Of a DNA stretch of 64,000 nucleotides, positions 36,464 to 45,215 are shown one piece after another. Within the stretch, counting starts at the first letter, position 1, and every line of letters starts with the position of its first letter. The translations under genes were made by a program, and so were the position numbers. The stretch is from the NCBI GenBank assembly GCA_944391685.1, contig CALXUM010000002.1:62001-126000 (forward strand), written 5' to 3'. A model generated the notes under the pieces. It was not told where the DNA came from and did no database searches. It saw only the letters and a list, made by a program, of their open reading frames with translations. Source of the DNA: an uncultured Alphaproteobacteria bacterium (GTDB taxonomy: Bacteria > Pseudomonadota > Alphaproteobacteria > RF32 > CAG-239).

Positions 36464-37315
36464 ATGACAGAACATTTTACTCCGATAGTAACTTTTTTTT
36501 CTAATATTGTTGAAATAATAGAGCTGATATTTTCTGATGAAACAATATACCTCTATATTGGCTATGCTGCAGGAATTGCTACTATTGCAGCATTTGCAAT
36601 TCAAGCAATTCGCATTTTAAAAACTAAAACCATAAGCGGTTTATCAAGTTATATGTATATTTTATATAGCTTGAGTCTTATTTGTTGGTTCACTTATGGT
36701 GTATATATTGATTCTTGGATTCTAGCCATTGCAAACTTAATAACATTTTTATTCACCTTCACAATTTTGGCTCAAATTTTATATTATGATGAAGAAGATA
36801 AAATTGAACGTTATCGTCGCGATCCGCTAACCTATGTTTTCAATAAAAACTATTATGAAGAATTTGTTCCTCAAAAAATTATTGAATCAACAATCAACAA
36901 ACAACCATTTTCTATCATCTCCGGAAAAATATATAATCTGGAAACCATCCGCGAAAAAATGGGAAATAAATATCGTAACAGAGCAGTCAAACACACTGCA
37001 AAAATTTTAGAAAAAGCCCTTAGAGACAGCGACTTTATCGCTCGTGTAGAAGATAATTTATTTATGATATATCTATCAAATACAGACGTTAGAACCGCAA
37101 AAAAAGTCTTAGAAAGAGTCTTAGACAGCACAAACAAAATTGAAATCAAAAAAGGTTCTAAAGAAAAGATAAATATTCAAATGCTTTTTGGAATATGCTC
37201 ATCAAATGAAGGAACCAATCTTAAAGAATTAAGCGAGAAAGCCTGTAAAGCTCTTTCAAATACCTCTCTTAAAAAGAATTATCAAATAAAGACGTATAAA
37301 GCAGAAAAATCCTAA
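36464..37315 (+). CDS. PQ-loop (SemiSWEET-like) membrane domain fused to a degenerate GGDEF domain
   Basis: Residues about 28-108 form three membrane helices that read like a SemiSWEET/PQ-loop unit: GIATIAAFAIQAIRILKTKT then SGLSSYMYILYSLSLICWFTYG and IANLITFLFTF. The PQ pair is IQ here. Residues about 118-280 look like a GGDEF domain: DPLTYVFNKNYYEEF replaces DxLTGLxNRRxF, and ARVEDNLFMIY replaces the GGDEF loop, so cyclase activity is unlikely. SemiSWEETs transport sugars; GGDEF-type domains make or sense cyclic nucleotides. A sensor or ligand-gated role for the fusion is inference. Confidence 0.8.
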   Translation: MTEHFTPIVTFFSNIVEIIELIFSDETIYLYIGYAAGIATIAAFAIQAIRILKTKTISGLSSYMYILYSLSLICWFTYGVYIDSWILAIANLITFLFTFTILAQILYYDEEDKIERYRRDPLTYVFNKNYYEEFVPQKIIESTINKQPFSIISGKIYNLETIREKMGNKYRNRAVKHTAKILEKALRDSDFIARVEDNLFMIYLSNTDVRTAKKVLERVLDSTNKIEIKKGSKEKINIQMLFGICSSNEGTNLKELSEKACKALSNTSLKKNYQIKTYKAEKS

Positions 37316-37320
37316 AAAAT

Positions 37321-37352
37321 AGAAAACCGCCTGAAAAGGCGGTTTTCTATTT
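37321..37352. terminator. terminator between PQ-loop gene and tRNA-Pro
   Basis: AGAAAACCGCCT and AGGCGGTTTTCT form a perfect hairpin followed by TATTTT, 5 nt after the stop. It lies 2 nt from the 3' end of the minus-strand tRNA-Pro and may end that transcript as well. Confidence 0.88.
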
Positions 37353-37354
37353 TA

Positions 37355-37431
37355 TGGTCGAAATGACTGGACTCGAACCAGCGACCTCTTCGTCCCGAAC
37401 GAAGCGTTCTACCAGGCTGAACTACATTTCG
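37355..37431 (-). tRNA. tRNA-Pro (anticodon CGG)
   Basis: On the minus strand the 77-nt gene folds as a full cloverleaf. The acceptor stem is CGAAATG/CATTTCG with discriminator A and an encoded CCA. The anticodon stem CTTCG/CGAAG closes the loop TTCGGGA, giving anticodon CGG, and the T arm is CTGG-TTCGAGT-CCAG. It reads Pro codon CCG. Confidence 0.97.
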
Positions 37432-37579
37432 TTAAATTGCGAATACTCTTTTATCACAAAAAAATTTTTTCACAAGCTTTTTTTACTAAAAAATTATCTC
37501 AACATTTAAATCTAGACAAATAATTAAAATTATGTTAACAATTTGTCAAATTAATAATCAACCAAAATGGAATACTACC

Positions 37580-38251
37580 ATGGAATTACGAGATATCATT
37601 CCAGATATTAAACAAATGATACCTTACGAATATAATGTTATTGCCTTGGAAGAATACAACGCCATCATCAATAAATACCTAAATGTTGACGCCCGAGAAA
37701 ATAACCCACGTCTTTTTCATCTATGTGGTATTCCAGGTGCTGGTAAAACAACATTTTATCATACACATAAATGGCCCAAACATGTTTTTATCGGTTTTGA
37801 CGATATCATGGAAAGTATAAAACAATATCAAAAAGACACAGTTAATCTTGGTCCTGTGATTGCTTTTAAAAAATGGGAAATTCCGGCTCGTATCATAGGT
37901 TATGAACTTTTCCGCCGTGCCATCTCTGAAAAAAAGACAATATTTTTTGATAATGGTGCCCTTTCCCAAACCCATCTTAATCTTTTAAAAAATATAAAAA
38001 GACTTGGCTATCAAACCACCATGTACTATATTCAATGTGATCTTTTAATAGCAATCAAGAGAGCTGAACAACGTCAAAAAGAAACCCTTCGCCACATTCC
38101 GGTTGAAGTCATAGAAAAAAGAGCTGTTATTGAACAGCAAATTGTTCCTCAATATAAAAAAATTGCCGATGAATTCTATGCATACAACAATAACAAAAAA
38201 AGCTTCCGATTAATCGAAAGCTTTTTAAGGACGAACTCAGAAGCCGTTTAG
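37580..38251 (+). CDS. zeta-toxin-like P-loop kinase
   Basis: About 223 residues with a P-loop CGIPGAGKTTFYHTH near residue 57, followed by VFIGFDDIMESIKQYQ and an Arg-rich lid (RAEQRQKETLRHIPVEVIEKR). This matches the zeta-toxin/AAA kinase family, whose toxins phosphorylate UDP-GlcNAc. There is no small antitoxin gene beside it, so it may be a housekeeping kinase of this fold and not a toxin. The ATG at 37580 has GGAA upstream; 37532 is an alternative start. Its last codons contain the terminator of the convergent ugd gene, and the two stops overlap by 4 bp. Confidence 0.75.
   Translation: MELRDIIPDIKQMIPYEYNVIALEEYNAIINKYLNVDARENNPRLFHLCGIPGAGKTTFYHTHKWPKHVFIGFDDIMESIKQYQKDTVNLGPVIAFKKWEIPARIIGYELFRRAISEKKTIFFDNGALSQTHLNLLKNIKRLGYQTTMYYIQCDLLIAIKRAEQRQKETLRHIPVEVIEKRAVIEQQIVPQYKKIADEFYAYNNNKKSFRLIESFLRTNSEAV
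38196..38226 (-). terminator. ugd terminator lying inside the 3' end of the zeta-like gene
   Basis: AAAAGCTT-C-CGAT and ATCG-A-AAGCTTTT form a hairpin that on the minus strand is followed by a run of T. It lies 22 nt beyond the ugd stop (38248) but is entirely within the last codons of the convergent zeta-like gene. Confidence 0.7.
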
Positions 38252-39549
38252 ATGCTACCGATGCATTGATAATTAAATCCTTTTTCTCTGGCTTCATCAG
38301 GATTTAACATATTTCGCAAATCAACAATATTTGGTGTATGCATAACTTTTTTAACTTCATCTAAATCAACCTTGGCAAAATCATGCCATTCAGTCAAAAT
38401 AGCCAATACATCAGCCCCTTTTGCAGCCTCTAAAGTATTACCTGCATAATAAATCTTATCACCAAAAATCTTACGGGCGTTTTCCATCGCTTTAGGATCA
38501 AAAGCCTTTATTTTAACATTATTTTTAATTAACTCTGCAACAATCTGCACGGCCGGAGATTCTCTGCAGTCATCTGTTCCGTTTTTAAAAGCCAATCCCC
38601 AAACAGCAATTTTAGCATCAGGGATATTCTTCACTGTTTCCAATATTCTTCCCGCCATTTCGACCTTACGAGCATCATTACCTTTTATTGCCGCTTCAAT
38701 TAAAGACAAATTAACCCCGTTGGTTCTTCCCATATAAGCCATTGCATTAGTATCTTTTGGGAAACAGGAGCCGCCATAACCAGGACCTGGATTCAAAAAC
38801 TTATTTCCAATACGACTATCAAGCCCCATTCCCTGTGCAACTTCATAAACATCAGCCCCTGCTTTTTCGCAAAAATTAGCCATTTCATTAATATAATGAA
38901 TTTTAATCGCTAAGAAAGCATTTGAAGCATACTTAATCGTCTCCGAAGAACGTCTTTTAACAAACAACATTTTAGTCTTGCCTTCAAATGGTTTGTATAA
39001 TTCTCTAATTAAATCGGCAGCTCTTTTAGTATTTGCTCCGACAACAACTCTATCAGGACTAAAGAAATCATGCACGGCAAAACCTTCACGTAAAAATTCC
39101 GGCAACGATACGACATCAAAATCAGCCGTTGGATTTTTTTTACGAATTAGCCCTTCCACAACATCTCCTGTTCCAACCGGAACCGTAGACTTATTTGCTA
39201 CTACCGTATAACCATGCAAATATTCAGCCAATTCCGTGGCCGCAGCGTGAATATATTTCATATCAGCTTCTTTTGTAACCGGATGAGGAGGCGTTCCCAC
39301 TGCAATAATAACTAAATCAGCGGTTTCTACACCTTCTTTCATTGATGTAGTAAATTTTAATTTTCCTGATGCAACATTTTTTTTAAATAAATCCTCAAGA
39401 CCATCTTCAAAAATAGTAAGTCTTCCTGCTCTTAAAGCCTCTATTTTAGAAACCTCACGATCAATACATGTAACATCATTTCCAAGTTCAGCTAAACCAA
39501 CTCCTGTAGGTAATCCGACATACCCTGTTCCGATAATAGCAACCTTCAT
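38248..39549 (-). CDS. ugd: UDP-glucose 6-dehydrogenase
   Basis: Ugd oxidises UDP-glucose twice with NAD+ to UDP-glucuronate, a precursor of capsule and LPS sugars. It has the N-terminal Rossmann motif VAIIGTGYVGLPTGVGLA, VGTPPHPV, and the catalytic Cys in GPGYGGSCFPKDTNA. The C-terminal UDP-binding domain has LAFKNGTDDCRESPAV. I chose the ATG at 39549, which has GAGGA 5 nt upstream; the frame opens at 39564. It is divergent from the polysaccharide genes that start at 39723, which fits a shared surface-glycan pathway. Confidence 0.96.
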   Translation of the reverse strand: MKVAIIGTGYVGLPTGVGLAELGNDVTCIDREVSKIEALRAGRLTIFEDGLEDLFKKNVASGKLKFTTSMKEGVETADLVIIAVGTPPHPVTKEADMKYIHAAATELAEYLHGYTVVANKSTVPVGTGDVVEGLIRKKNPTADFDVVSLPEFLREGFAVHDFFSPDRVVVGANTKRAADLIRELYKPFEGKTKMLFVKRRSSETIKYASNAFLAIKIHYINEMANFCEKAGADVYEVAQGMGLDSRIGNKFLNPGPGYGGSCFPKDTNAMAYMGRTNGVNLSLIEAAIKGNDARKVEMAGRILETVKNIPDAKIAVWGLAFKNGTDDCRESPAVQIVAELIKNNVKIKAFDPKAMENARKIFGDKIYYAGNTLEAAKGADVLAILTEWHDFAKVDLDEVKKVMHTPNIVDLRNMLNPDEAREKGFNYQCIGSI

Positions 39550-39722
39550 GAAGTCCTCTAACAAAAATTATAACTGAAAAACTATTAACAAAATAAAGTT
39601 AACATTGCAAGCCATTAATATTTTGTACACCACTAAAAATTTCCCCAACATGTTTTTTTACTTGCAAATATAACATCTTTATAATAGCCTGCAACTCTAG
39701 TAAGATTCTATAAAGTGTAACA

Positions 39723-40574
39723 ATGTCAAAAGTAGCTGTACATATACACATATTCTATCCCAATATGTGGCCCAAAATAAAAAAATACTTATCTAACCTT
39801 AATGGAATAGATAATGATATTTACATTACATTGACAGAGAAAAATGATTATTTGGAAAATGAAATAAAAATTTCTTTTCCTAATGTAATAATCTGGATTG
39901 TTCCAAACAAAGGGTATGATATAGGCCCATTTTTCTATTTTTTAAAAAAAATAGATTTAAATAAATATGATTATATTCTCAAGCTTCACAGTAAAAATGA
40001 GAACCGCTACTGCATTACCAAAGTAAACGGTTTACACCTAACACGAGAAATGTGGAATAACCTTTTATACAAATCTCTACTGGGATCATCAAAAATAATT
40101 AAACAAAATTTAAAAGCTATGGATACAGATCCTGGGATTGGAATGATTGGTTCTCGTTACCTAATTACCAACTCACATCGTTATTACAAAGAGCACGAAA
40201 AGACAATAAAGCAAATATTATCAAAACTAAATCTACCCAACACACCTATAAGTTTTGTCGCAGGTACAATGTTTTTAATACGTAGTAGAATACTAAAGCC
40301 GTTGCTTGATGCAGGATATGACATTAATAGCTTTTCAACATCTGATTCATCAATACATGAAGGCACATTAGCCCATACCATGGAAAGAGTATTTGGTGTT
40401 TTAACTACTGCTCAAAAATATCGCATTTGTGGGTTTGATAACTACAAATTTATAAAACTAAACTCAATATTTCATAAATTTTTACGCTTTATTTTCCAAA
40501 AAAAGATTTCCCAAAATAACTGTTTAACTATAAAAATTTTAAGAATACCAATTTATCACAAGAAAATATCTTAA
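39723..40574 (+). CDS. rhamnan synthesis protein F-like glycosyltransferase
   Basis: 283 residues matching the RgpF/rhamnan-synthesis family: AVHIHIFYPNMWPKI at the N-terminus, VPNKGYDIGPFFYFL, YDYILKLHSKNE, then GMIGSRYLI and FVAGTMFLIRSRIL. Members help build rhamnose- or other hexose-containing surface polymers. No signal peptide is present, so it is cytoplasmic. The ribosome site is weak. It begins a + strand group of surface-glycan genes opposite ugd. Confidence 0.85.
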   Translation: MSKVAVHIHIFYPNMWPKIKKYLSNLNGIDNDIYITLTEKNDYLENEIKISFPNVIIWIVPNKGYDIGPFFYFLKKIDLNKYDYILKLHSKNENRYCITKVNGLHLTREMWNNLLYKSLLGSSKIIKQNLKAMDTDPGIGMIGSRYLITNSHRYYKEHEKTIKQILSKLNLPNTPISFVAGTMFLIRSRILKPLLDAGYDINSFSTSDSSIHEGTLAHTMERVFGVLTTAQKYRICGFDNYKFIKLNSIFHKFLRFIFQKKISQNNCLTIKILRIPIYHKKIS

Positions 40575-40638
40575 TGCTTGCCAAATGAGCAAAAACAAAT
40601 TAGCATATCCCTTTGATTACAATATTTTGGAATAAATA

Positions 40639-42402
40639 ATGTTTGGTAGTATAAAAAATAAAATAAAAAATTCATATATGATAAAAAATTATTCCAAGAT
40701 TTACCCTTATGTAAAACCATACACATTCAGGGCTTTAGTCGCTGTACTTATAACGATTCCGATTGGAGCCATGGATGCCGTAATTGCTGCATCATTAAAA
40801 CCATATATGGATGTAGTAATGGTTGAAAAGAGCACATCATCAACAAGCTACATTCCTTTATTAATAATAATCTTTAGTATCCTACAAAGTTTGTTAAATT
40901 ACACTGCCACCTACATGAATACTTGGGTTGGACGCAAGATTGCTAACGATGTAAAAATGGACTTATTTAAAAAACTTATGCACTATGATGCCAGTTTTTT
41001 TGATCGAAAAAATTCAGGTGACATCCAATTGCAATTCAACAATCAAGTCGACATGGCTTGTAATGGACTACTTTCAAATTTAAAACTATTTACCACTAGA
41101 GTCTTTTCTTCTCTTTCTTTAATTGCTGTTTTGTTTTATAACTCTTGGCAATTAGCTATTGTTGCGGTTATCATACTTTTAGGAGCCCTTTATCCTCTAA
41201 CAACGATTCGCCGCAAAATAAAAGCATTGTTTGATAAAAATATTTTTTCAAGCTCGGTTGTAATGACCCATTATAACGAAACATTTAATGGTAATCGAAT
41301 AATTGCGTCTTATAACCTCTATGATTACCAATTTGCACGCTTCAAAGAGACACTCCATTCTGTATTCAAAATCGGTATAAAAATGATTCAAAGAACAGGC
41401 ATGATATCGCCATTCATGCATTTTGTTGTATCATTAGGAATAGCCTTAATTATTTGGCTTGGAAGTTATCTCATCGTAACTCACCAAATCACAGCCGGAA
41501 ACTTTGTTTCTTTTATTGCTGCTCTAATTATGCTTTACAACCCTATAAAAAGCATTGGCAATAACTTTAACTCTGTACAAATGTCTCTAATTGCTATGGA
41601 AGCTGTATTTAATACTCTTGAAGCTACTCCCAAAATTACTGATCGTCCTAATGCAAAACCACTAAAAGAGATAAAACATGAAATAGAATATAAAAACGTA
41701 TGCTTTGAATATGTAAAAGGTAAACCGGTTCTAAAGAACATAAACTTAAAAATAAAACCTGGTGAAACCATAGCTTTTGTAGGCAACTCCGGTGGCGGCA
41801 AAACAACCATGGTCAATCTTTTACCACGTTTTTATGATGTAAAAAGTGGTCAAATAACTATTGATGGAACGGATATAAGAGATTTTACCTTAGACTCTCT
41901 GCGAGATAAAATATCTGTCGTTTTTCAAGATAACTTTCTCTTTGCCGGCACCATCCGAGATAATATCCTTTTAGGCAAAGAAAACGCCACACAAAAAGAA
42001 CTGGATAATGCTGTTAAAGCAGCCTGTTTGGAAGAATTTATATCCTCACTTGACAACGGACTTGATACTCAAATAGGTGAGCGAGGTGTTCTGCTCTCTG
42101 GCGGTCAAAAACAACGTATAGCTATTGCTCGTGCGTTTATCAAAAATGCCCCTATTGTCATTCTTGATGAAGCAACATCAGCTCTTGATAACAAATCAGA
42201 AGCAGTCGTTCAATCTGCCATAGACAACCTTATGAAAGACCGCACTGTATTTATCATTGCCCACCGACTATCAACAGTACGCAATGCTGATAAAATCGTT
42301 GTAGTAAATTACGGAGAATTGGTTGAAAGCGGCACCCATGATGAGCTATTAGCCAAAGAAGGCAGTATTTATGCATCTTTATATAAGACGCAAATCAAAT
42401 AA
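40639..42402 (+). CDS. MsbA-like ABC transporter (lipid/polysaccharide exporter)
   Basis: A half-transporter with six membrane helices (about residues 25-320) and a C-terminal ATPase domain. The ATPase shows Walker A VGNSGGGKTTMVNL, the signature LLSGGQKQRIAIARA, Walker B IVILDEATSALD, and the switch His in IAHRLSTVRNADK. The membrane part and FFDRKNSGDIQLQFNNQVD resemble MsbA and related lipid A or lipid-linked glycan flippases. It is the second gene of a surface-glycan group; a glycosyltransferase follows after 16 nt. Export of lipid A core or a related glycolipid is the likely task. Confidence 0.88.
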   Translation: MFGSIKNKIKNSYMIKNYSKIYPYVKPYTFRALVAVLITIPIGAMDAVIAASLKPYMDVVMVEKSTSSTSYIPLLIIIFSILQSLLNYTATYMNTWVGRKIANDVKMDLFKKLMHYDASFFDRKNSGDIQLQFNNQVDMACNGLLSNLKLFTTRVFSSLSLIAVLFYNSWQLAIVAVIILLGALYPLTTIRRKIKALFDKNIFSSSVVMTHYNETFNGNRIIASYNLYDYQFARFKETLHSVFKIGIKMIQRTGMISPFMHFVVSLGIALIIWLGSYLIVTHQITAGNFVSFIAALIMLYNPIKSIGNNFNSVQMSLIAMEAVFNTLEATPKITDRPNAKPLKEIKHEIEYKNVCFEYVKGKPVLKNINLKIKPGETIAFVGNSGGGKTTMVNLLPRFYDVKSGQITIDGTDIRDFTLDSLRDKISVVFQDNFLFAGTIRDNILLGKENATQKELDNAVKAACLEEFISSLDNGLDTQIGERGVLLSGGQKQRIAIARAFIKNAPIVILDEATSALDNKSEAVVQSAIDNLMKDRTVFIIAHRLSTVRNADKIVVVNYGELVESGTHDELLAKEGSIYASLYKTQIK

Positions 42403-42418
42403 AACTTGGAGCCCTTAA

Positions 42419-43375
42419 ATGAACTCTGACAACTTAAAAGAAAAAATAGTCTCATTTGTCATAAAAATTTCTTCATCATTAATACCTAATCGCAGAATTC
42501 GCCACAAACTACGTCAAAAATGGTGGTATAAATATATAATATTGCCACGCATTGCTTCCAACAAACTAAAAACTGGTATAAATACAAAGCCACGGGAAAA
42601 AGAATTAATTGTATCTCTAACATCTTATCCTGCCCGTATTAACGAATTACATGCTTGTATATTCTCCTTACTTGACCAAAGTTGCAAAGCCGACCGTGTG
42701 ATTTTATACTTGGCAAAATCACAATTTCCAAACTTAGAACAAGATTTACCGCAATCTCTTCTAAATTTACAGAAATTAGGGCTTACAATATCATGGTATG
42801 ATGAAGACATTAGATCTTATAAAAAACTAATTCCAACTCTACAACAATATCCTGAAGCAGTAATTATCACTGCCGATGATGATTTTTATTATCCTAAAGA
42901 CTATATTAAAACTTTATACGAAGCCTACCGGCAAAACCCAAACTGCCTTCACTGCCATCGAGCCCATTACATAGAATTTAACTCCGATGGTAATATCGCT
43001 CCGTATTTATCTTGGAAAAAGAGAGTAAAAACTACCAAAGCAGAATTTTCAAACTTTTGCACCACCGGTGCCGGTGTTATATTTCCTCCACATATTTTGC
43101 ATAAAGATGTAACCAATAAACAACTATTTTTAAAATTAGCTCCTACTGCAGATGATATCTGGTTTTGGGCTATGGCAGTCGCCAATAATGTAAAAATAAA
43201 CAAACTTCCCTTTTTCCTTATGGAAAAACGTTGCACACTACCATGTCAGTCAGATAACGAAAAACCTCTTAATGCCGTAAACTGTGCTCAGGGACAAAAT
43301 GATGTTCAACTTGCTGCAGTATTAAAACAATATCCTCAAATTTTGCAAAGACTGCACACTGAAAGGAATTTATAA
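42419..43375 (+). CDS. glycosyltransferase, surface glycan biosynthesis
   Basis: 318 residues with the start of a GT-A-like fold, ELIVSLTSYPARINELHACIFSLLDQS, and a metal-binding acidic motif VIITADDDFYYPKDYI around residue 160. A Cys/His-rich stretch CLHCHRAHYI follows. The exact sugar is unknown. TGGAG lies 8 nt before the ATG. The gene is sandwiched between the MsbA-like transporter and the PIG-L deacetylase with no gap downstream (43375/43376), which suggests a single operon. Confidence 0.82.
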   Translation: MNSDNLKEKIVSFVIKISSSLIPNRRIRHKLRQKWWYKYIILPRIASNKLKTGINTKPREKELIVSLTSYPARINELHACIFSLLDQSCKADRVILYLAKSQFPNLEQDLPQSLLNLQKLGLTISWYDEDIRSYKKLIPTLQQYPEAVIITADDDFYYPKDYIKTLYEAYRQNPNCLHCHRAHYIEFNSDGNIAPYLSWKKRVKTTKAEFSNFCTTGAGVIFPPHILHKDVTNKQLFLKLAPTADDIWFWAMAVANNVKINKLPFFLMEKRCTLPCQSDNEKPLNAVNCAQGQNDVQLAAVLKQYPQILQRLHTERNL

Positions 43376-44212
43376 ATGAAAAATTTTTTAATCACTTTGA
43401 TATCATTGTTTATTCCCTGCAAAAAAAAACGTCGCAATGTAAGAGATTATCTGCGAGCCCGTTTCAATGTCATCAGCAATCGTAACCCTATGATGATAAA
43501 AAAATACCCTTGTTTTCCTAACGCACTTATCAAAAAAAATCATCGTTGTTTAATTGTTGCCCCACACCCTGATGATGAATGCATAGGTTGCGGAGGAATT
43601 ATCTCTAAATATGCCTCTAACATTGATGTCCTTATAATCAATAGTTCTGGCGTCGCCCGCAACAAAAAAGAATTAAATGCCGAACATATGGCTGATATTA
43701 GAATAAAAGAATTTAATCAGTGCATGAATAAAGCTAAAATAAAAAATCGTTGGATTTTCAGAATTTTCGGCACACCACCCATGTTTGAAGATATAGAAAA
43801 ACATTTTGATGAATATCTTAAAACAGTTGATTTCAAATCATATGACCGCATTTTTATGCCGCATATTTCTGACGGACATAAAGAACACCGTTACGTTAGT
43901 ACTTGTTTACTGCCTCGTCTGCTTGAAAAGAGTGGTTTCAAAAAAGCATCTCTGGCCGTTTTTTATGAAGTATGGTCAACAATTGATGATCCCAACTATT
44001 TTGAAGACATTTCATCTGTTGTCAAAAACAAATCCAAACTTCTGTCAATATACAAAAGCCAAGGCGGAGATAACTATGCCAAACGCATTTTAGGCTTAAA
44101 CCAATACCGCGGCCTGGTATCCAGATATGAATATGCCGAAGCTTTCAAAATAGTTCCTATGACAGATTTCTTAGAACTAGCAAAAAAAGAAAATTCAGAC
44201 TTTCCCATCTAA
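43376..44212 (+). CDS. PIG-L family deacetylase
   Basis: PIG-L/LmbE enzymes are zinc-dependent amidohydrolases that remove acetyl groups from N-acetylglucosamine-type sugars. The metal motif is IVAPHPDDECIGCGG (near residue 60) and the distal His is in SDGHKEHRYVSTCL (about residue 165). The position directly after a glycosyltransferase suggests that it deacetylates an amino sugar in the same glycan. This is inferred from neighbourhood. Confidence 0.9.
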   Translation: MKNFLITLISLFIPCKKKRRNVRDYLRARFNVISNRNPMMIKKYPCFPNALIKKNHRCLIVAPHPDDECIGCGGIISKYASNIDVLIINSSGVARNKKELNAEHMADIRIKEFNQCMNKAKIKNRWIFRIFGTPPMFEDIEKHFDEYLKTVDFKSYDRIFMPHISDGHKEHRYVSTCLLPRLLEKSGFKKASLAVFYEVWSTIDDPNYFEDISSVVKNKSKLLSIYKSQGGDNYAKRILGLNQYRGLVSRYEYAEAFKIVPMTDFLELAKKENSDFPI

Positions 44213-44216
44213 AATA

Positions 44217-44741
44217 CTATTTCCTGTAAGGTGTCAGCCGTGGAATAAAACGAGGAACATTGTTTTTATATTCCTCATATTCTTTGCCATAACGTTTAAG
44301 CAAGCCTTTTTCTTCTGAAAGAGGAAAGTAAATAGCATTAATTACAACAAAAATCAGCCAATAAATCAATAATGCCTTGCTTTGAAACAATATAACTTCA
44401 CCTAACAAAAACAAAAATACTCCCAATAACATCGGGTTACGCACATAAGCATAAGGCCCGCTTATAATAAGTTTGTTTATCGGGTTCCATGGAGCCAAAG
44501 ATCCTTTGCCGACAGCTGCAAACATCCTCATTGTCCAAACCATCAAAAATAAACCTAAAGCAAAAGCCACAGTCATCAAAAATAACATTATTGATAATTT
44601 AAATGACACAAACTCAAACCCGCAAAAGAATAAAATAATTGCAGGGATTGTCAGCAAAACGTTCACAGGCAAGATCAAAATAGCTTTCAGCACTTCATTC
44701 TCCATAAATAATGATGACTTTAATAATAAATAATCCCTCAC
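44217..44741 (-). CDS. isoprenylcysteine carboxyl methyltransferase (ICMT)-family membrane protein
   Basis: 174 residues with about four membrane helices and the family motif GPYAYVRNPMLLGVFLFLLGEV, then EEKGLLKRYGKEYEEYKNNVPRFIP at the C-terminus. These features are typical of the ICMT/phospholipid-methyltransferase-like family; the substrate in bacteria is usually unknown. It ends 5 nt from the PIG-L stop on the opposite strand and its upstream side is the tRNA-derived repeat region. Confidence 0.85.
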   Translation of the reverse strand: MRDYLLLKSSLFMENEVLKAILILPVNVLLTIPAIILFFCGFEFVSFKLSIMLFLMTVAFALGLFLMVWTMRMFAAVGKGSLAPWNPINKLIISGPYAYVRNPMLLGVFLFLLGEVILFQSKALLIYWLIFVVINAIYFPLSEEKGLLKRYGKEYEEYKNNVPRFIPRLTPYRK

Positions 44742-44762
44742 TTAAAACAAGCTAAAAAATTA

Positions 44763-45215
44763 GCCCGCCTGAGGTTGGTAGTGAACCTACTTATCTCGTA
44801 GGTTCAAATCTGGCCGCGCCATATAAAAATAAAAAAGGCCAACCTAGTGGTTAGCCTTTTTTCTTTTTGGTTGCGGGGGCAGGATTTACTAAAGTTGCCT
44901 CTACACCTCTGAGCCAAGGCTCACCGGCGTTCTCACGCCCGCCTGAGGTTTGTAGTGAACCTACTTATCTCGTAGGTTCAAATCTGGCCGCGCCATATAA
45001 AAATAAAAAAGGCCAACCTAGTGGTTAGCCTTTTTTCTTTTTGGTTGCGGGGGCAGGATTTACTAAAGTTGCCTCTACACCTCTGAGCCAAGGCTCACCG
45101 GCGTTCTCACGCCCGCCTGAGGTTTGTAGTGAACCTACTTATCTCGTAGGTTCAAATCTGGCCGCGCCATACAAAAATAAAAAAGGCCGTCATTAAAAGA
45201 CGGCTTTTATATTTT
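44763..45215. repeat. 174-bp tandem repeat with initiator-tRNA 3'-end fragments
   Basis: Two full units (44763-44936 and 44937-45110) and most of a third (from 45111) repeat with a period of exactly 174. Each holds: a hairpin GAACCTAC-TTATCTC-GTAGGTTC (first copy 44783-44805), a CCGCGCCA end, a terminator-like hairpin, then on the minus strand AAATCCTGCCCCCGCAACCA (44868-44887, 45042-45061). That 20-mer equals the 3' end usual for alphaproteobacterial initiator tRNA. The third unit's hairpin has diverged, and its tRNA part continues into the longer fragment at 45216-45272. No gene is seen in this stretch. Confidence 0.9.
44831..44866. terminator. terminator-like hairpin in repeat unit 1
   Basis: AAAAAAGGCCAACC and GGTTAGCCTTTTTT form a stem with flanking A- and T-runs. 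The same element recurs at 45005-45040. In the third unit (45180-45209) the stem is replaced by AAAAGGCCGTC/GACGGCTTTT, so the structure but not the sequence is kept. Confidence 0.65.

Noticed and set aside
37580-38251. Zeta-type toxin-antitoxin system.
   Set aside because: No small antitoxin gene lies next to the kinase-like gene, so a toxin role is not supported.
44763-44824. Plus-strand tRNA gene ending CCGCGCCA in each repeat unit.
   Set aside because: No acceptor stem or T stem pairs properly, and the 8-bp hairpin is incompatible with a cloverleaf.
44763-45215. Tandem repeats read as a CRISPR array.
   Set aside because: The 174-bp units are nearly identical throughout with no variable spacers, and they contain tRNA and terminator pieces.
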